Positions 1 to 9,354 of a stretch of DNA of 64,000 nucleotides are shown piece after piece. Source of the stretch: Nilaparvata lugens (Eukaryota; Arthropoda; Insecta; Hemiptera; Delphacidae). Under the pieces are notes generated by a model. That model was not told the DNA's origin. It saw nothing but the letters and a program-made list of their open reading frames with translations, and searched no databases. Position 1 is the first letter of the stretch; each line of letters starts with the position of its first letter. The position numbers and the translations under genes are program-made. Location of the stretch: the NCBI RefSeq assembly GCF_014356525.2, contig NC_052510.1, positions 13,130,778 through 13,194,777 of the forward strand. Direction: 5' to 3'.

Positions 1-133
1 CATCAGATTTTGTTAAGCGTTGATTTGCATAAGGAGTGTGGGTGTGATATTCCAGACTCTTTGTTTCATTGAAAAAATGTATCTGCCTCTCAACATCCAA
101 GATCTCACTTATTGCAGCCATTGAAGATGACAT
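1..133 (-). CDS. major capsid protein, N-terminal fragment (runs off window)
   Basis: The reading frame opens with ATG at 133 and stays open to the window edge, giving 44 codons. It matches the N-terminus of the P2 capsid gene at 14012: shared residues include AAIS, ILDVE and the block HTHT followed by Y, then SD. In Polintons and adintoviruses this gene encodes the double jelly-roll capsomer. It overlaps the end of the upstream small gene by 29 nt, as its P2 counterpart does by 23 nt. Only the first tenth or so of the expected protein is present, so the fold cannot be judged; identity rests on the P2 homologue and gene order. Confidence 0.7.
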   Translation of the reverse strand, partial: MSSSMAAISEILDVERQIHFFNETKSLEYHTHTPYANQRLTKSD

Positions 134-338
134 TATCCCAATTTACTCGAAATCCTAATTTTTCTAATATCCTCGGGTTTTTAGATGTTATCACGTTGGA
201 ATGTGAAACTCTACTAAACGTCCTATTACAACTCTTATTTACCTCCCTCTTTTTCCTCATCTTCAACCTCTCAAAAGTTTCATCTCCTCTGCATGGATTA
301 TGATTTGAGGTATGTGATTTGAATACAATGAATCCCAT
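105..338 (-). CDS. small basic late protein, Polinton-associated (unnamed)
   Basis: This is a 77-aa, Lys/Arg-rich protein of unknown function. The frame is open from 368, but I place the start at the ATG at 336-338 because it lies one base after the penton stop, and the P2 homologue (13846) starts exactly at its penton stop with the related MGYLIF. The C-terminus carries a conserved ending, LEKLGFRVNW, matching LERLGFIVNW in P2. A small basic product between penton and capsid genes may be a core or cement protein, but no domain shows this. Confidence 0.6.
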   Translation of the reverse strand: MGFIVFKSHTSNHNPCRGDETFERLKMRKKREVNKSCNRTFSRVSHSNVITSKNPRILEKLGFRVNWDNVIFNGCNK

Positions 339-339
339 C

Positions 340-1023
340 TCACTTCTTCTCTTGTATATGTAGTTCAACTGTTAATCTATCTCCTCTGAAATCGATTAAA
401 GATCTGTTCTGGTCAGTCACTTTGACATTAATGCACTGAAACTTGTGTGTATTTAAACCCACATATACAATCGGATTTGGTGTCTCATTAATTAAATATC
501 CTGGAGGAACCTTTGGAAGAAACTTGTAAATAGTATGTTTTTCCTCACCATCGCTATAACTCCCACAAGCCAAATTACATGAAACTTCTAAACATGTGAT
601 GTTTGATATTGAAACAGGTTTATTGGAATAATGCCAAATATTTGGACTTAGCACCTTATGTTCAAAACCCAGTATTGCGCCAATTGAATCATTATGAGTT
701 GAATCAATAGGTCTATCAGAATAGATTTCAGTTTCCATTGTATTATTATTCCCACGTATAACTAGACTTTTACTAGTTACAATCAATTTTTCTGTTATTG
801 CTTTTACGATATTATCAATTTCATAAGAACCTGTTTCAAGCATTATAAATTGATCACCATATTTGAAACTGGAATTTTTCCCTTTAATAACATTTGGAAT
901 AGAATTAAAAGTCCACAGGTTCACTAATCCAATCTCATATTCCATATTATTATCTAAATCCAAAACTTGTGGTAGATTTTCATATAAATCACTACTCTTT
1001 CCAGAAAGTGTTATCACAACCAT
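340..1023 (-). CDS. penton-like minor capsid protein
   Basis: This is a protein of about 227 aa; the start is taken at ATG 1021-1023 (MVVITLSGKSS), since the open frame upstream lacks another ATG. The C-terminal half contains the block CNLACGSY, then KFLPKVPPGYLI, then DQN and IDFRGD before a beta-rich end. The same blocks recur in P2 at 13600-13840. In Polinton and adintovirus elements the gene beside the major capsid gene encodes the single jelly-roll penton homologue, and I assign that by position and pattern. It abuts the next gene by one base and lies 40 bases after the protease stop. No stop or frameshift breaks it. Confidence 0.65.
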   Translation of the reverse strand: MVVITLSGKSSDLYENLPQVLDLDNNMEYEIGLVNLWTFNSIPNVIKGKNSSFKYGDQFIMLETGSYEIDNIVKAITEKLIVTSKSLVIRGNNNTMETEIYSDRPIDSTHNDSIGAILGFEHKVLSPNIWHYSNKPVSISNITCLEVSCNLACGSYSDGEEKHTIYKFLPKVPPGYLINETPNPIVYVGLNTHKFQCINVKVTDQNRSLIDFRGDRLTVELHIQEKK

Positions 1024-1063
1024 AGTAATTGCGGTAGTAGTACTTACCTCCACCTAAAAATAG

Positions 1064-1432
1064 TTACAACTGACCAGACAAGAATAATAAACATAGGTGA
1101 CCACAAATATTTGAATTAGGTTTTTGTATCTCATCAGCATTATAAAATACATTCACAACTTCCTGCTTCTTCCAGTACTTTACCAATTGTAATGGTGGCT
1201 GTAGATTGCCTATGGGATCAAAATAGTATACATTATCACCTTGTTTGTCATAGGCGACCCAATGTGTACCTGGTCTGGTATGAGAATCCAGATTAACAAT
1301 AGACATCTCATCATGATGGATTTTGTTGGGCAGCATATGAAGCATATACACACCACACAGCAGAATTTTTAACAATCCCACCCATTGTTCTAGATCATGA
1401 CCAGACATAGCTTTACTGAGTTTGGCAATCAT
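1064..1432 (-). CDS. adenain-like cysteine protease (capsid maturation)
   Basis: This 122-aa protein belongs to the Ulp1/adenovirus-protease fold. The catalytic triad is visible: His in GTHWVAY, Asp in YYFDPIG and Cys in NICGHL near the C-terminus. The segment GVYMLHMLP and the INLD-like VNLD ahead of the His are typical of Polinton proteases. Its role in the family is cleavage of capsid precursors during virion maturation. The start ATG at 1430-1432 overlaps the stop of the PLA2 gene (ATGA), which suggests co-transcription or coupled expression. The frame is intact and the length is usual for the compact Polinton form. Confidence 0.88.
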   Translation of the reverse strand: MIAKLSKAMSGHDLEQWVGLLKILLCGVYMLHMLPNKIHHDEMSIVNLDSHTRPGTHWVAYDKQGDNVYYFDPIGNLQPPLQLVKYWKKQEVVNVFYNADEIQKPNSNICGHLCLLFLSGQL

Positions 1433-2226
1433 TTTTTACTACCTTTCCTTGATCTTCCTCTTGCTCTATGTTTTGATCGCTTTGATGTCCTTCTCCTCTT
1501 ACTTTCCCTCATCAATAGACCACACACATTATGAGGTGGCGCTGATCCAGAAGGAGAATCCAATACTCTTCCACCGCCACTACCACCACCAAAGTAGTTG
1601 GGGTATGGTCTGAGATAATAACCTTTTCCTTTAACATGATTCATCAAACGTTTAATTGCCTCCCTCCGTATATATTCACTATTCCTTTTTGTTACACCTT
1701 CACTTCTCCCTTTTCTGCTGGACTTCTTTTGTGCTAACCTTTTTCTACGAATATGTGATAATTTCATTCCAGATCCAATTGCCGACTTTGTCTTCATTGC
1801 TAATGTGACTAAATATGCTAATACCTTCTGACTATAGTCTGTTTTGGGATCCTTGAATATTGCCCAAGCACTATCTGCTAGAATTTTATCTGCTCTTGAA
1901 CATGATAAATTATCTGAAGATTGTGAATAACTTATATCATGAATACGACAAGCTTTATCCAAGGAATTTATTCCTTGATCACCTCGCTTAAGCTGTTTGT
2001 CCAGCTTTGTGCTGGGACCGCAGTATTGGTAGCCCCCTGGAAGGTGTAGCTCAATCGGTAGGAAGTCTATTGTCCTATTCAGAACGCCTGAAGTAATGGT
2101 ACCTGCCTTATTCACAATACCTTTAGTAATATTACCCAATGTGGATAATAAACCACTACCTATCACCCCTTCCTGTCTGTGTGTGTTAGTCTTCTTTTTA
2201 CTGGTATGACAGTGCAACTTTACCAT
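1429..2226 (-). CDS. phospholipase A2-domain minor capsid protein
   Basis: This is a 265-aa protein. Residues about 60-105 form a secretory/parvovirus-type PLA2 core: calcium-loop pattern YQYCGPST and catalytic pair ACRIHDISYS. PLA2 hydrolyses phospholipids; in parvoviruses the capsid-borne domain helps virions leave endosomes, and a similar use here is inferred. The N-terminus is Gly/Ala rich (GSGLLSTLGNITKG), possibly membrane-active. The tail is very basic with repeated RRK and RSR blocks, suggesting nucleic-acid binding or a nuclear signal. The stop overlaps the protease start. The frame is intact from ATG 2224-2226. Confidence 0.85.
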   Translation of the reverse strand: MVKLHCHTSKKKTNTHRQEGVIGSGLLSTLGNITKGIVNKAGTITSGVLNRTIDFLPIELHLPGGYQYCGPSTKLDKQLKRGDQGINSLDKACRIHDISYSQSSDNLSCSRADKILADSAWAIFKDPKTDYSQKVLAYLVTLAMKTKSAIGSGMKLSHIRRKRLAQKKSSRKGRSEGVTKRNSEYIRREAIKRLMNHVKGKGYYLRPYPNYFGGGSGGGRVLDSPSGSAPPHNVCGLLMRESKRRRTSKRSKHRARGRSRKGSKK

Positions 2227-2288
2227 CTTCCCATCTAGACTATCTCTAGAATACTAACAATAACTTAATTGCGCTACCCACCCACCTA

Positions 2289-3147
2289 TCAATATATTAT
2301 ATGCGATTCTCTTAGTTCTTCTAAAATTAAATTTATTTCGATTGAATGAGAATTGTTACCAGCTTTATGTGATTTTAATAGCATTTGCAAACTTGTGACC
2401 AACTCATTTGGATCATCATAGTAAACATATGATCTATTATTTGTTATATTCTTCAAGAAATTCAAACCTTTCCCCATTGTTGAGGATGTAGTTCTATGTG
2501 TTTTTGATGGGAATAGTTTCTGAACTAACAGCAATTTAATCCCATTATTCCTCTTTACATAACCCAGTCTGTTTAAATGTGCACCTGTTGCAATTAGAAT
2601 CTTTTTATAATTGCGAAAATCATTCATGCTACAATAATCCTCATTTGGTCGCACCTTGAATAATAATTCTAGTAAACCTCTTGTTATTTTGAATTTACCT
2701 TTTCCAACAAAAATATGTTTATCTAAAAATGTGATCATGACTTTTCTCCCATGAAGTATGAACTTGTTTTAGAATCATATTGTATACCTAATGTAATAGA
2801 CTTCTTTTTTAACAAATGAAAATTATCCAAATAACTGTCGAGTATATCCTGTAACATGGTTTTCCTAATTAGAAAAGATTTGCTTAAAGGAGGCGGATCT
2901 AGCCCTCTGTCTGTCTTCCCTTCTTCATCACTGAGATATTCAGATTCATCTTATCATCATCATCATCTACAGAATCTTCATCATCAGTTGGGTCTTCCTC
3001 TTTCTTAATATTGAATTTACCTTCAGAATCATTTATTTCATTTTTGATTTGTTTCTCAATTTTCATTGATGATTCTTTTAATTCTTGAAGAGGATTTATA
3101 ATTGGTGCTAATCTTCTCTTCAAATTCAACTCTGATTCTGATTGCAT
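2289..3147 (-). pseudogene. Polinton-associated protein of unknown function, two frameshifts
   Basis: Three overlapping frames read as one gene. The first (3147 to about 2915) begins with a basic segment and a KRRLAPI motif, followed by an acidic stretch DDEDSVDDDDD. The second (about 2915-2745) gives LDPPPLSKSFLIRK and IQYD. The third (2738-2289) gives FLDKHIFV, GLLELLF, YDDPNELV and a C-terminal ILEELRE. The GL-ELL and DDPNEL...EELRE pattern is one I associate with a recurrent Polinton protein of unknown function. Single-base shifts near 2915 and 2745 separate the parts. Assembly error is possible because the neighbouring genes are intact. Confidence 0.55.
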
Positions 3148-3168
3148 ACCTCGTAAAATATTATATTT

Positions 3169-3306
3169 TTAAACAATTGATTTTCTCAAATCATGAAATC
3201 TATTTGTTAACACATCTCTACCATCCCTCACATCTATAATCTTTCCTATTCCTCTCTTCTTCACCTTCACCTCACCTCGCCTATTAACAATCTTACTCAC
3301 TTTCAT
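3169..3306 (-). CDS. small basic ORF, 45 aa (unrecognised)
   Basis: The ATG at 3304-3306 opens a 45-codon frame ending in TAA at 3169. It is rich in Lys and Arg (GEVKVKKRGIGK). It sits between the broken gene at 2289-3147 and the ORF at 3497-3829, all on one strand. Another open stretch without a clear start (about 3371-3475, containing YKLNDGSRYRLNLDTFLDP) lies just upstream and may be the remnant of a further gene. No family is recognised, and chance is possible at this length. Confidence 0.35.
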   Translation of the reverse strand: MKVSKIVNRRGEVKVKKRGIGKIIDVRDGRDVLTNRFHDLRKSIV

Positions 3307-3496
3307 ATTTACAGCAAACACTCAATAAGAGTACTGTTTGACAACTAACTCAATATTATAATTTATTCTGCTAAACTAACTCTCCATGTTTATCACTGAA
3401 CTTTGTTGGATCTAAGAATGTGTCCAAATTCAATCTATACCTACTACCATCATTCAATTTATAATGTACTAACAGTTGATTTTAGAAAAAGCTTAT

Positions 3497-3829
3497 TCAT
3501 TTTCTCTTAAAATTAATGTAAGCTAGATTTGCACATTTAATCATTGTTTCCATAAAAAGTTTATCTGTATCCATATCTAGTTTTGCTCTTTCTTTGATGA
3601 ATTCCCTAATTTTATAAACAGAATATGATAATGAATTACAAAAACATTGTTCAGGAAGCTCATAGGCAGATTTCCTGCATATCCTTTCACTTAGTAATTT
3701 GCTACCAGAATAACATACACTCAAATGTAGCTGTCTTTCTAAATCACTTTTTCCTGGTCTCAACCATAGAAATTCATCAAGGTCTACATAGTTTTTTCTG
3801 TAATTCGCTATTAAATCAACAAAACTCAT
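3497..3829 (-). CDS. unrecognised Polinton ORF, 110 aa
   Basis: ATG 3829 opens a 110-aa frame with balanced composition, five Cys residues and no membrane segment. It lies in the same orientation as the capsid block and probably belongs to P1. I recognise no domain. The Cys residues are not spaced like a zinc finger. Confidence 0.45.
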   Translation of the reverse strand: MSFVDLIANYRKNYVDLDEFLWLRPGKSDLERQLHLSVCYSGSKLLSERICRKSAYELPEQCFCNSLSYSVYKIREFIKERAKLDMDTDKLFMETMIKCANLAYINFKRK

Positions 3830-4078
3830 GAGAATGTCTCACATACAACATTGATAACGTGGAATTATGCTAGCTATGATATCCATGTCTCTGAAAGCAA
3901 ATATAATAACAATATTAGTATAATTGCTACAGACATTACTTTTGTTTTTTAATCCTGCTTCTAGACCACAATGTTCTAATAAATTGTAAGAAAAATCTTC
4001 ACCAGCTGATTTTAAAGTTTCATTTTCATTAAACTGATTGCTATGATATTGTTTTTCCTCTAGAAGTATGTATAGATT
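3830..4078 (-). other. open-frame remnant at the right end of P1
   Basis: A minus-strand frame is open from about 4070 down to a TGA at 3839-3841 (containing LLEHCGLEAGL), without a convincing start. It may be the end of a Polinton gene whose 5' part was lost when LINE A arrived. No function is recognised. Confidence 0.25.
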
Positions 4079-4129
4079 GTAATTAGTGATTCTTGTGTTG
4101 TTAGTTTAATTTATCAGAATACGCGTGGT

Positions 4130-5059
4130 TTGCGTACTAAGTCACATGCTCTGTACCAAGCTGTGTTAGCTGATTCGTTCGATTTTGTCGCCTTGTCTGA
4201 AACATGGTTAAATAGTGAAATTCATGATGGAGAACTGTTTGATTACCGTTATAGAGTATTTAGATGTGATAGAGATAGCATTATGTCAGATAAACGGTGG
4301 GGTGGCGGTGTTCTCTTGGCCGTTAACACAAAATGGTCAGCTCAACTCATTTTTAGAAATGCAAGTGCTGGGTATGAATCGTTGCTTGTTAAATCAACAT
4401 TGATTAATGGTAGGGTTATTTATATATGTATTGTTTACTTTTCTCCCAATGCTGGGATAGATGACTATATTAATTTTTTTGATTATTTCGAAACAAATGA
4501 GGTTGTTTGTTCGTCTTCTGTTTTAGTGTTGGGTGATTTTAATATCAATGAAATTAATGGGTTCAACTATAATTTGAGTAATGGTTCACACAAATGCAGA
4601 GCTTTGTTCAATTTCATGTCATTTTTTGATATGAAATCATACAACAATGTATTGAATGCAAGTTTCAAAACTCTAGACTTGGTGCTTGCAAATTTTTCTG
4701 TAGATGTTTTGCGAGAAAACGTTCCTTTGCTCCCTGAGGATCTTCATCATCCTTGTATAGGAGTAAATTTTGTTCTAAGAAATACCCCCTTGCCTTTGCC
4801 TGTATACTCGTCTTATTATAATTTCAAAAAAGCTAACTTCCTTGAACTCTACCGGACGCTCTGTAACTCGGATTGGCACGCACTGTATCACTTTCAGGAT
4901 GTTGACTTAGCAGTTGATCATTTCTATGAAATTATATACAGAGCCTTCTCATTGCATGTACCAAAATCTAATATAATAATCAAATCTAAATTCCCCTCAT
5001 GGTTTACTAGAGATATTATTCAATTAATCAAGCAGAAAAAAAATGTGCACAAAAAATGA
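4130..5059 (+). pseudogene. LINE A apurinic-type endonuclease domain
   Basis: This frame of about 310 codons contains the APE-type endonuclease of non-LTR elements, which nicks target DNA to prime reverse transcription. Visible motifs are NTRGLRTK just upstream and across the start, LSETWL with the catalytic Glu, GGGVLLAV, and GDFNIN. In-frame coding extends upstream to about 4076 with no ATG, so the true start is lost. The frame ends in TGA directly after an A-rich run (5036-5058), and the reverse transcriptase continues one frame over, which implies a single-base slip. Confidence 0.8.
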
Positions 5060-6751
5060 CTTTTTCTAGATATTACCGTAGTAAATTTGTTGAACTGAGA
5101 GCCACTATTAAAATTAAAATCAATAAGTCTTATAAAGACTATATAGCTAATCTACAGAGTAATATAGATTCGAATATTAAACATTTCTGGAACTATATTG
5201 GTAGTAAAAAGGAATCTAGATCAAAGGGCGATTGTTTGGAAATGGATGGGGTTAAGTATGTTGGTGCTGATGTGCCAAAGGCATTTGCGCATTATTTCTC
5301 ATCCATCTATGATGTCATAGGAGGTGATCGCGATAATGCAGCTGCTCAACATGTAAACCGCAATAACAGTAATCGTAATTTCGATTTACCAGTACTGACC
5401 ATTCCATACCTTGCAGCCAATCAAGTCAATTCCGCAGTTGATGGACTTAAGGCTATGCGTTCAGTTGGACCTGATGGCGTTCCTGCCTACATTATAAAGG
5501 GTTGTAAGAATATACTTATTGAACCACTGCGATTTATTTTCAATTTATCTTTGAAAACTAATAAATACCCCACGAAATGGAAAACTGCCTGTATAACACC
5601 AGTTTTCAAATCAGGTCAACCAAATATAATTTCCAATTTTCGACCTATTTCTATTTTGGACTCTCCTGATAAGGTCTTTGAATCTGCTCTATACAGAATA
5701 GTTTTTGATCATGTGAAGCATGTAATAACCCCTTTTCAACATGGCTTCATGCCCAGTAGATCAACTGTGAGTAATTTGCTGACTTTCACACAGTTTGTTT
5801 TCTCTCACCTTGACATGCAAGGTCGTGTAGATGTAATATATTTAGATTTCAAGAAAGCATTTGATTCAGTTAATTTTAATGTATTATTAGATAAATTAAT
5901 TACGTACGAGTTTTCACCTGACTTAATTGAATTATTTCGTAGCTATTTGGTTGATAGAGTTTCCCAAGTGAAGTACAATAATCACACAACTGAAAACTAT
6001 GATAACCCTACCGGAGTCCCACAAGGATCTAATCTTGGACCTCTTTTGTTTCTTCTTTTAATTAATGATCTCCCTGATTGCATTAAAGAATCTGAAATCC
6101 TGATATTTGCAGATGATGTAAAACTTTACAGGTCAATTAAAAGCATTGATGATTGTGTCAGATTGCAGGACGATCTTGATCGAGTTAACCTTTGGTGTTG
6201 TCAGAACAGACTCAAGTTGAATGTATCCAAAACTAAATCATGGTGTATACAAGGCAGATAAATTTCAGCACCATTTATATACATTGGGAGGTGACAATCT
6301 TGAGTGTGTTAATAACATCCGAGATCTTGGAGTTATCATGGACCCAAGGCTTGATTTCAAGAACCACATTAACTGTACCCTAATAGTGCTAATAAATTAC
6401 TGGGTTTTATATTTCGCAATACCAAACCATTCACTAATTGTGATGTTAGTTTGAGAATATTCAATGCACTAGTTCGCAGTAAACTTGAATATGCTGCAGT
6501 AGTTTGGGGCCTTATAATGTGACAGACATTCATGAAATTGAAAAAATTCAAAATAGAATTCTGAGACATTTATACATAAAAAAATTTAATTGCTTTGTCC
6601 CTTTAATTTTCCAACTAGTGAGTTAAGATCGATATTTAAAGTGCACTCTCTAGAATTACGCAGATCTGTAAATGCTCTATTGCTATTACTCAACATTTTA
6701 AATCATAAAGTTCATATTCCATCATTCATAAATTTATTGAATTTCAATGTA
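5056..6751 (+). pseudogene. LINE A reverse transcriptase, frameshifted
   Basis: The main open part (to 6261) has the finger/palm signature of LINE reverse transcriptases: SVGPDGVPAYI, NFRPISIL, HGFMPSRST, YLDFKKAFDSV, GVPQGSNLGPLLF and the catalytic FADDVK. The thumb continues in other frames: NNIRDLGVIMD around 6315 and LVRSKLEYAAVVWG around 6465. Shifts near 6250 and 6380 and later stops show that it is dead. Coding similarity runs to the gap. Confidence 0.85.
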
Positions 6752-6851
6752 NNNNNNNNNNNNNNNNNNNNNNNNNNNNNNNNNNNNNNNNNNNNNNNNN
6801 NNNNNNNNNNNNNNNNNNNNNNNNNNNNNNNNNNNNNNNNNNNNNNNNNNN
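6752..6851. other. assembly gap, 100 N
   Basis: Exactly 100 undetermined bases, the usual placeholder for a gap of unknown size. The LINE A 3' end and anything between it and the G-rich block are missing. Confidence 0.99.
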
Positions 6852-7010
6852 GAACTGGTTTAGCTCTTGAGGGAACTGGTTTAGTTCCCCTCCATCTCTG
6901 GGGGAGGGGGGGGTGTTGCCGCTTTGAGCCGGTCCCCTCTGGGGGGGGGGGTGTTGGCCTTGGCGCTGGTCCCTGGGTCCTGGGGGGCGAGCGAGGCCAC
7001 GCCCATATGC
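6852..7010. other. G-rich block beside the gap
   Basis: Long G runs (about 6901-6911 and 6941-6951, with more to 6990) contrast with the AT-rich surroundings. They could form G-quadruplexes and may explain why assembly failed here. The frames that stay open across it are products of base composition. Confidence 0.5.
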
Positions 7011-7314
7011 TGTTCCTGCAACTATTCACTACTAACATATTTCACTGTTTTTATATTCTATTTCTATGGCGATACTTGTCATCGATAATTCTAGTGCACA
7101 CTTGTTAATTGTATCCAGTTTGATCATGTTCAAATGTCTTAAGTGTCATGTTCAAACGGACATTAGTGCGGTTTTACTCAAAATCATTTATGGGTAAAGA
7201 TATGATGATAAGTTTAGAAGTACCTTCATTACTAGTAGTGCAGTATTACTAAAAATCCTCAATAGATTATTATTGTGAGTTTAGGCCGTAAGCAATAAAT
7301 ACTCTTTTGGGCTT

Positions 7315-7602
7315 TGACCAGGAAGTAAGTTACCAAATTTTTGTCTTTCTTCTATTTATAAATTTTCTGTGAATACATTATTACTGTACATTATGAAAGA
7401 AAGAAGATGAAAGAGAATTGACAGCCTTAATGCCGGCACCACACTCTTGTCAAGTTTTTGACCAGGAAGTAAGTTACAAACTTTTTGTTTTTCTTTTATT
7501 TATACATTTTCTTTGAAAACATTATTACTGTACATCATGGAAGAAAGAAGATGAAAGAGAATTGGTAGCCTTAATGCCGGCACCACACTCTTGCCAAGTG
7601 AG
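7315..7602. repeat. 144-bp tandem duplication
   Basis: A segment beginning TGACCAGGAAGTAAGTTA at 7315 recurs at 7459 with about ten differences and ends both times in GCCGGCACCACACTCTTG. The offset is 144 bp. It contains no recognisable gene. Confidence 0.85.
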
Positions 7603-8426
7603 TACAAATGACATCGAGCGTGATAGTGTGGGTGGCTACTATGCCACTGCTGGCTTGCATTCGCTCATTTTTGTCGAGCCGAGACGAGCAGAGGCCAGAC
7701 AAGCGAAGGTGATTGGCTCTCTATCACTGGTCTTGTTGGGGCATTTGTCTTCTGGCCACATTGCAGTATGGAAAGCAAGACCAACGCGAGTCGCTCGTGT
7801 TGGCCATTTGGCAAGTGTGTGGTCTTGGCATTAGATGTTTAGACAAGTGAGACGGAAAATAAGTGATTCTCCATCTACAATAGGTAAGATAACTCTATGA
7901 ATACCAGTTAACAAGTCCAAATCAACCCAGTTTGATCTTTAATCTTGGGCTTGTTATTACGTTAGGCCACCAGGCTCAATCAACAGTGAGACACCAGTCC
8001 ACCAGGTTTCCAAGCGAGTTATGGGTTGTTAGTTCTTATTGTGATTATTAGTATCAAAATATAGTGGAGTGATGAAGGTAGAGGATAGCAGAGAGGGTAG
8101 TTAAAAAAGCCTCATTTCCATTACTACAGATTTAATGCAGCAATATGAGTAGAGATCGAGAATTACGGGAACTTGTATAAATGGGAATGGTCTACAAAAT
8201 TCAAACTCTGCAGAATGGAAACTAGGCTTAAGTAATACATGTAATCGAATGTGTCAAAACGTAGAAGAGGGGAAAAGGTGAGATAGAAGTAATCTGAGAC
8301 ATTTAGATACATGCATGCACTATTTTCAACACTCCCAACTACCTTCTATGATACCTTGTACACTTGTCGCTCCACTATGTTTTGACTTTCGATTCAATTC
8401 TTCATCAATTCATGACCTGGGCCCTG
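7603..8426. other. no recognisable gene
   Basis: I find no protein family, RNA gene or clear repeat here. The open frame at 7562-7834 starts inside the duplicated repeat and has no domain. Confidence 0.5.
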
Positions 8427-8650
8427 GAGCCTGTTTCATAAAAGTTACAAGTCCTGTAATACAGGAAAAGTTATTGTATTACAGGTAAAAATTAAAAGTT
8501 TGTGTTTTATAAACAATTTTCCCTGTAAACAATTTAGAAGTCATTTGCCTGTATTAGAAGTGAATAATACAAGGACTTTATTTATGTTGTGTTTCATAAA
8601 AAGAAACTTCCTGTATTACTGGACCTGTAAAATATTTTATCATTATTATT
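8427..8650 (+). repeat. MITE-like repeat, GCCTGTTTCATAAAA family
   Basis: The block starts GAGCCTGTTTCATAAAA and is full of short palindromic CCTGTAATACAGG motifs; a partial internal echo, GTGTTTCATAAAA, lies near 8590. A second copy in opposite orientation ends TTTTATGAAACAG at 24607. This suggests a small non-autonomous element with inverted ends. Confidence 0.6.
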
Positions 8651-8847
8651 TAGACTATCATAAACTTTTACAAGTTTAGGTAAAATCTTGAAAAATGACA
8701 TTTTGTTGTAAAGGCAACGTGTTAAAATGGATGAAGCTCTAGTTCTAGTGAAGATGACTATGTTATTATTTGTAGGCCAAGAATTTTCAAGGACAGAATT
8801 TCATACAATATGATGCAGAAAACGTATGAATATAATGAACGGTTTAG

Positions 8848-9354
8848 AATAGAATAGAATAGAAATAATGCTTTAATCTTCATATTTGCAACATACAATG
8901 AATGAGAAAACACACATTTATACGGCTTGATTAAACAATCGTCAGCCGGAAAGTCGGTAAAACCCAATAATAGCCTACTATTATTACATAAATCAAAGCT
9001 ATGCAGAATGTTCTTTTAAATAGTGAAACAAAAACAGAAAAAACAACCTTAGAAACAAAATAAATCAATAATGTTGAATTCAATAAAGTGAATATTCCAT
9101 AAATTAGTTTTAATAGTAACCCACATTCTAAACAAAATCCATTAATTTTATAAAAAGAAAGCTATACTTTTTATATTATGATAATAACTGTCAGCAGTTG
9201 GGAAATCATAACATAGAATTAATATTCCCTTTCATCTCGTCTTCCTATGATGTCCTCCTGAGAATATTCGAATAACCTATATTGTATTATATTAGAACAC
9301 GATACTTCTACCCAACTCAGATTCAATAAATAAGTTTCAATTTATTATACTAAG
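8848..9354 (-). other. LINE B 3' UTR and pentanucleotide tail
   Basis: About 500 AT-rich bases lie between the last LINE B stop (9355) and a short GAATA repeat at 8850-8870. On the element strand this is a run of TTCTA units after an ATTAAAGCATT stretch, a typical simple-repeat tail of non-LTR elements. The short minus-strand frame in it (8758-8967) is not a gene. Confidence 0.55.

Larger units (their letters stand above)
1..4100 (-). mobile_element. Polinton/adintovirus-like element P1, structural block (partial)
   Basis: A run of minus-strand genes reads, in transcription order: unnamed ORFs, a broken Polinton-type gene, a PLA2-domain protein, an adenain-like protease, a penton-like protein, a small basic protein and the start of a major capsid protein. 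The last three recur in the same order and with similar overlaps in element P2 at 13556-15277. This gene set is known from Maverick/Polinton elements and adintoviruses. The element continues past the left window edge. On the right it ends or is interrupted near 4079-4100, where LINE A begins. No terminal inverted repeat, integrase, polymerase or packaging ATPase is visible here, so the boundaries are uncertain. Confidence 0.82.
4079..6751 (+). mobile_element. LINE A, Jockey/CR1-like non-LTR retrotransposon (broken, 3' end in gap)
   Basis: Endonuclease and reverse transcriptase frames follow one another on the plus strand from about 4079. The sequence preceding the endonuclease is Polinton-like coding DNA on the other strand, so the LINE is 5'-truncated and probably inserted into P1. 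No ORF1 is seen. Coding similarity continues in changing frames to 6751, where the assembly gap begins, so the 3' UTR and tail are not visible. Confidence 0.85.

Noticed and set aside
7562..7834. 90-codon ORF as a gene
   Set aside because: It begins inside a tandem duplication and has no recognisable domain.
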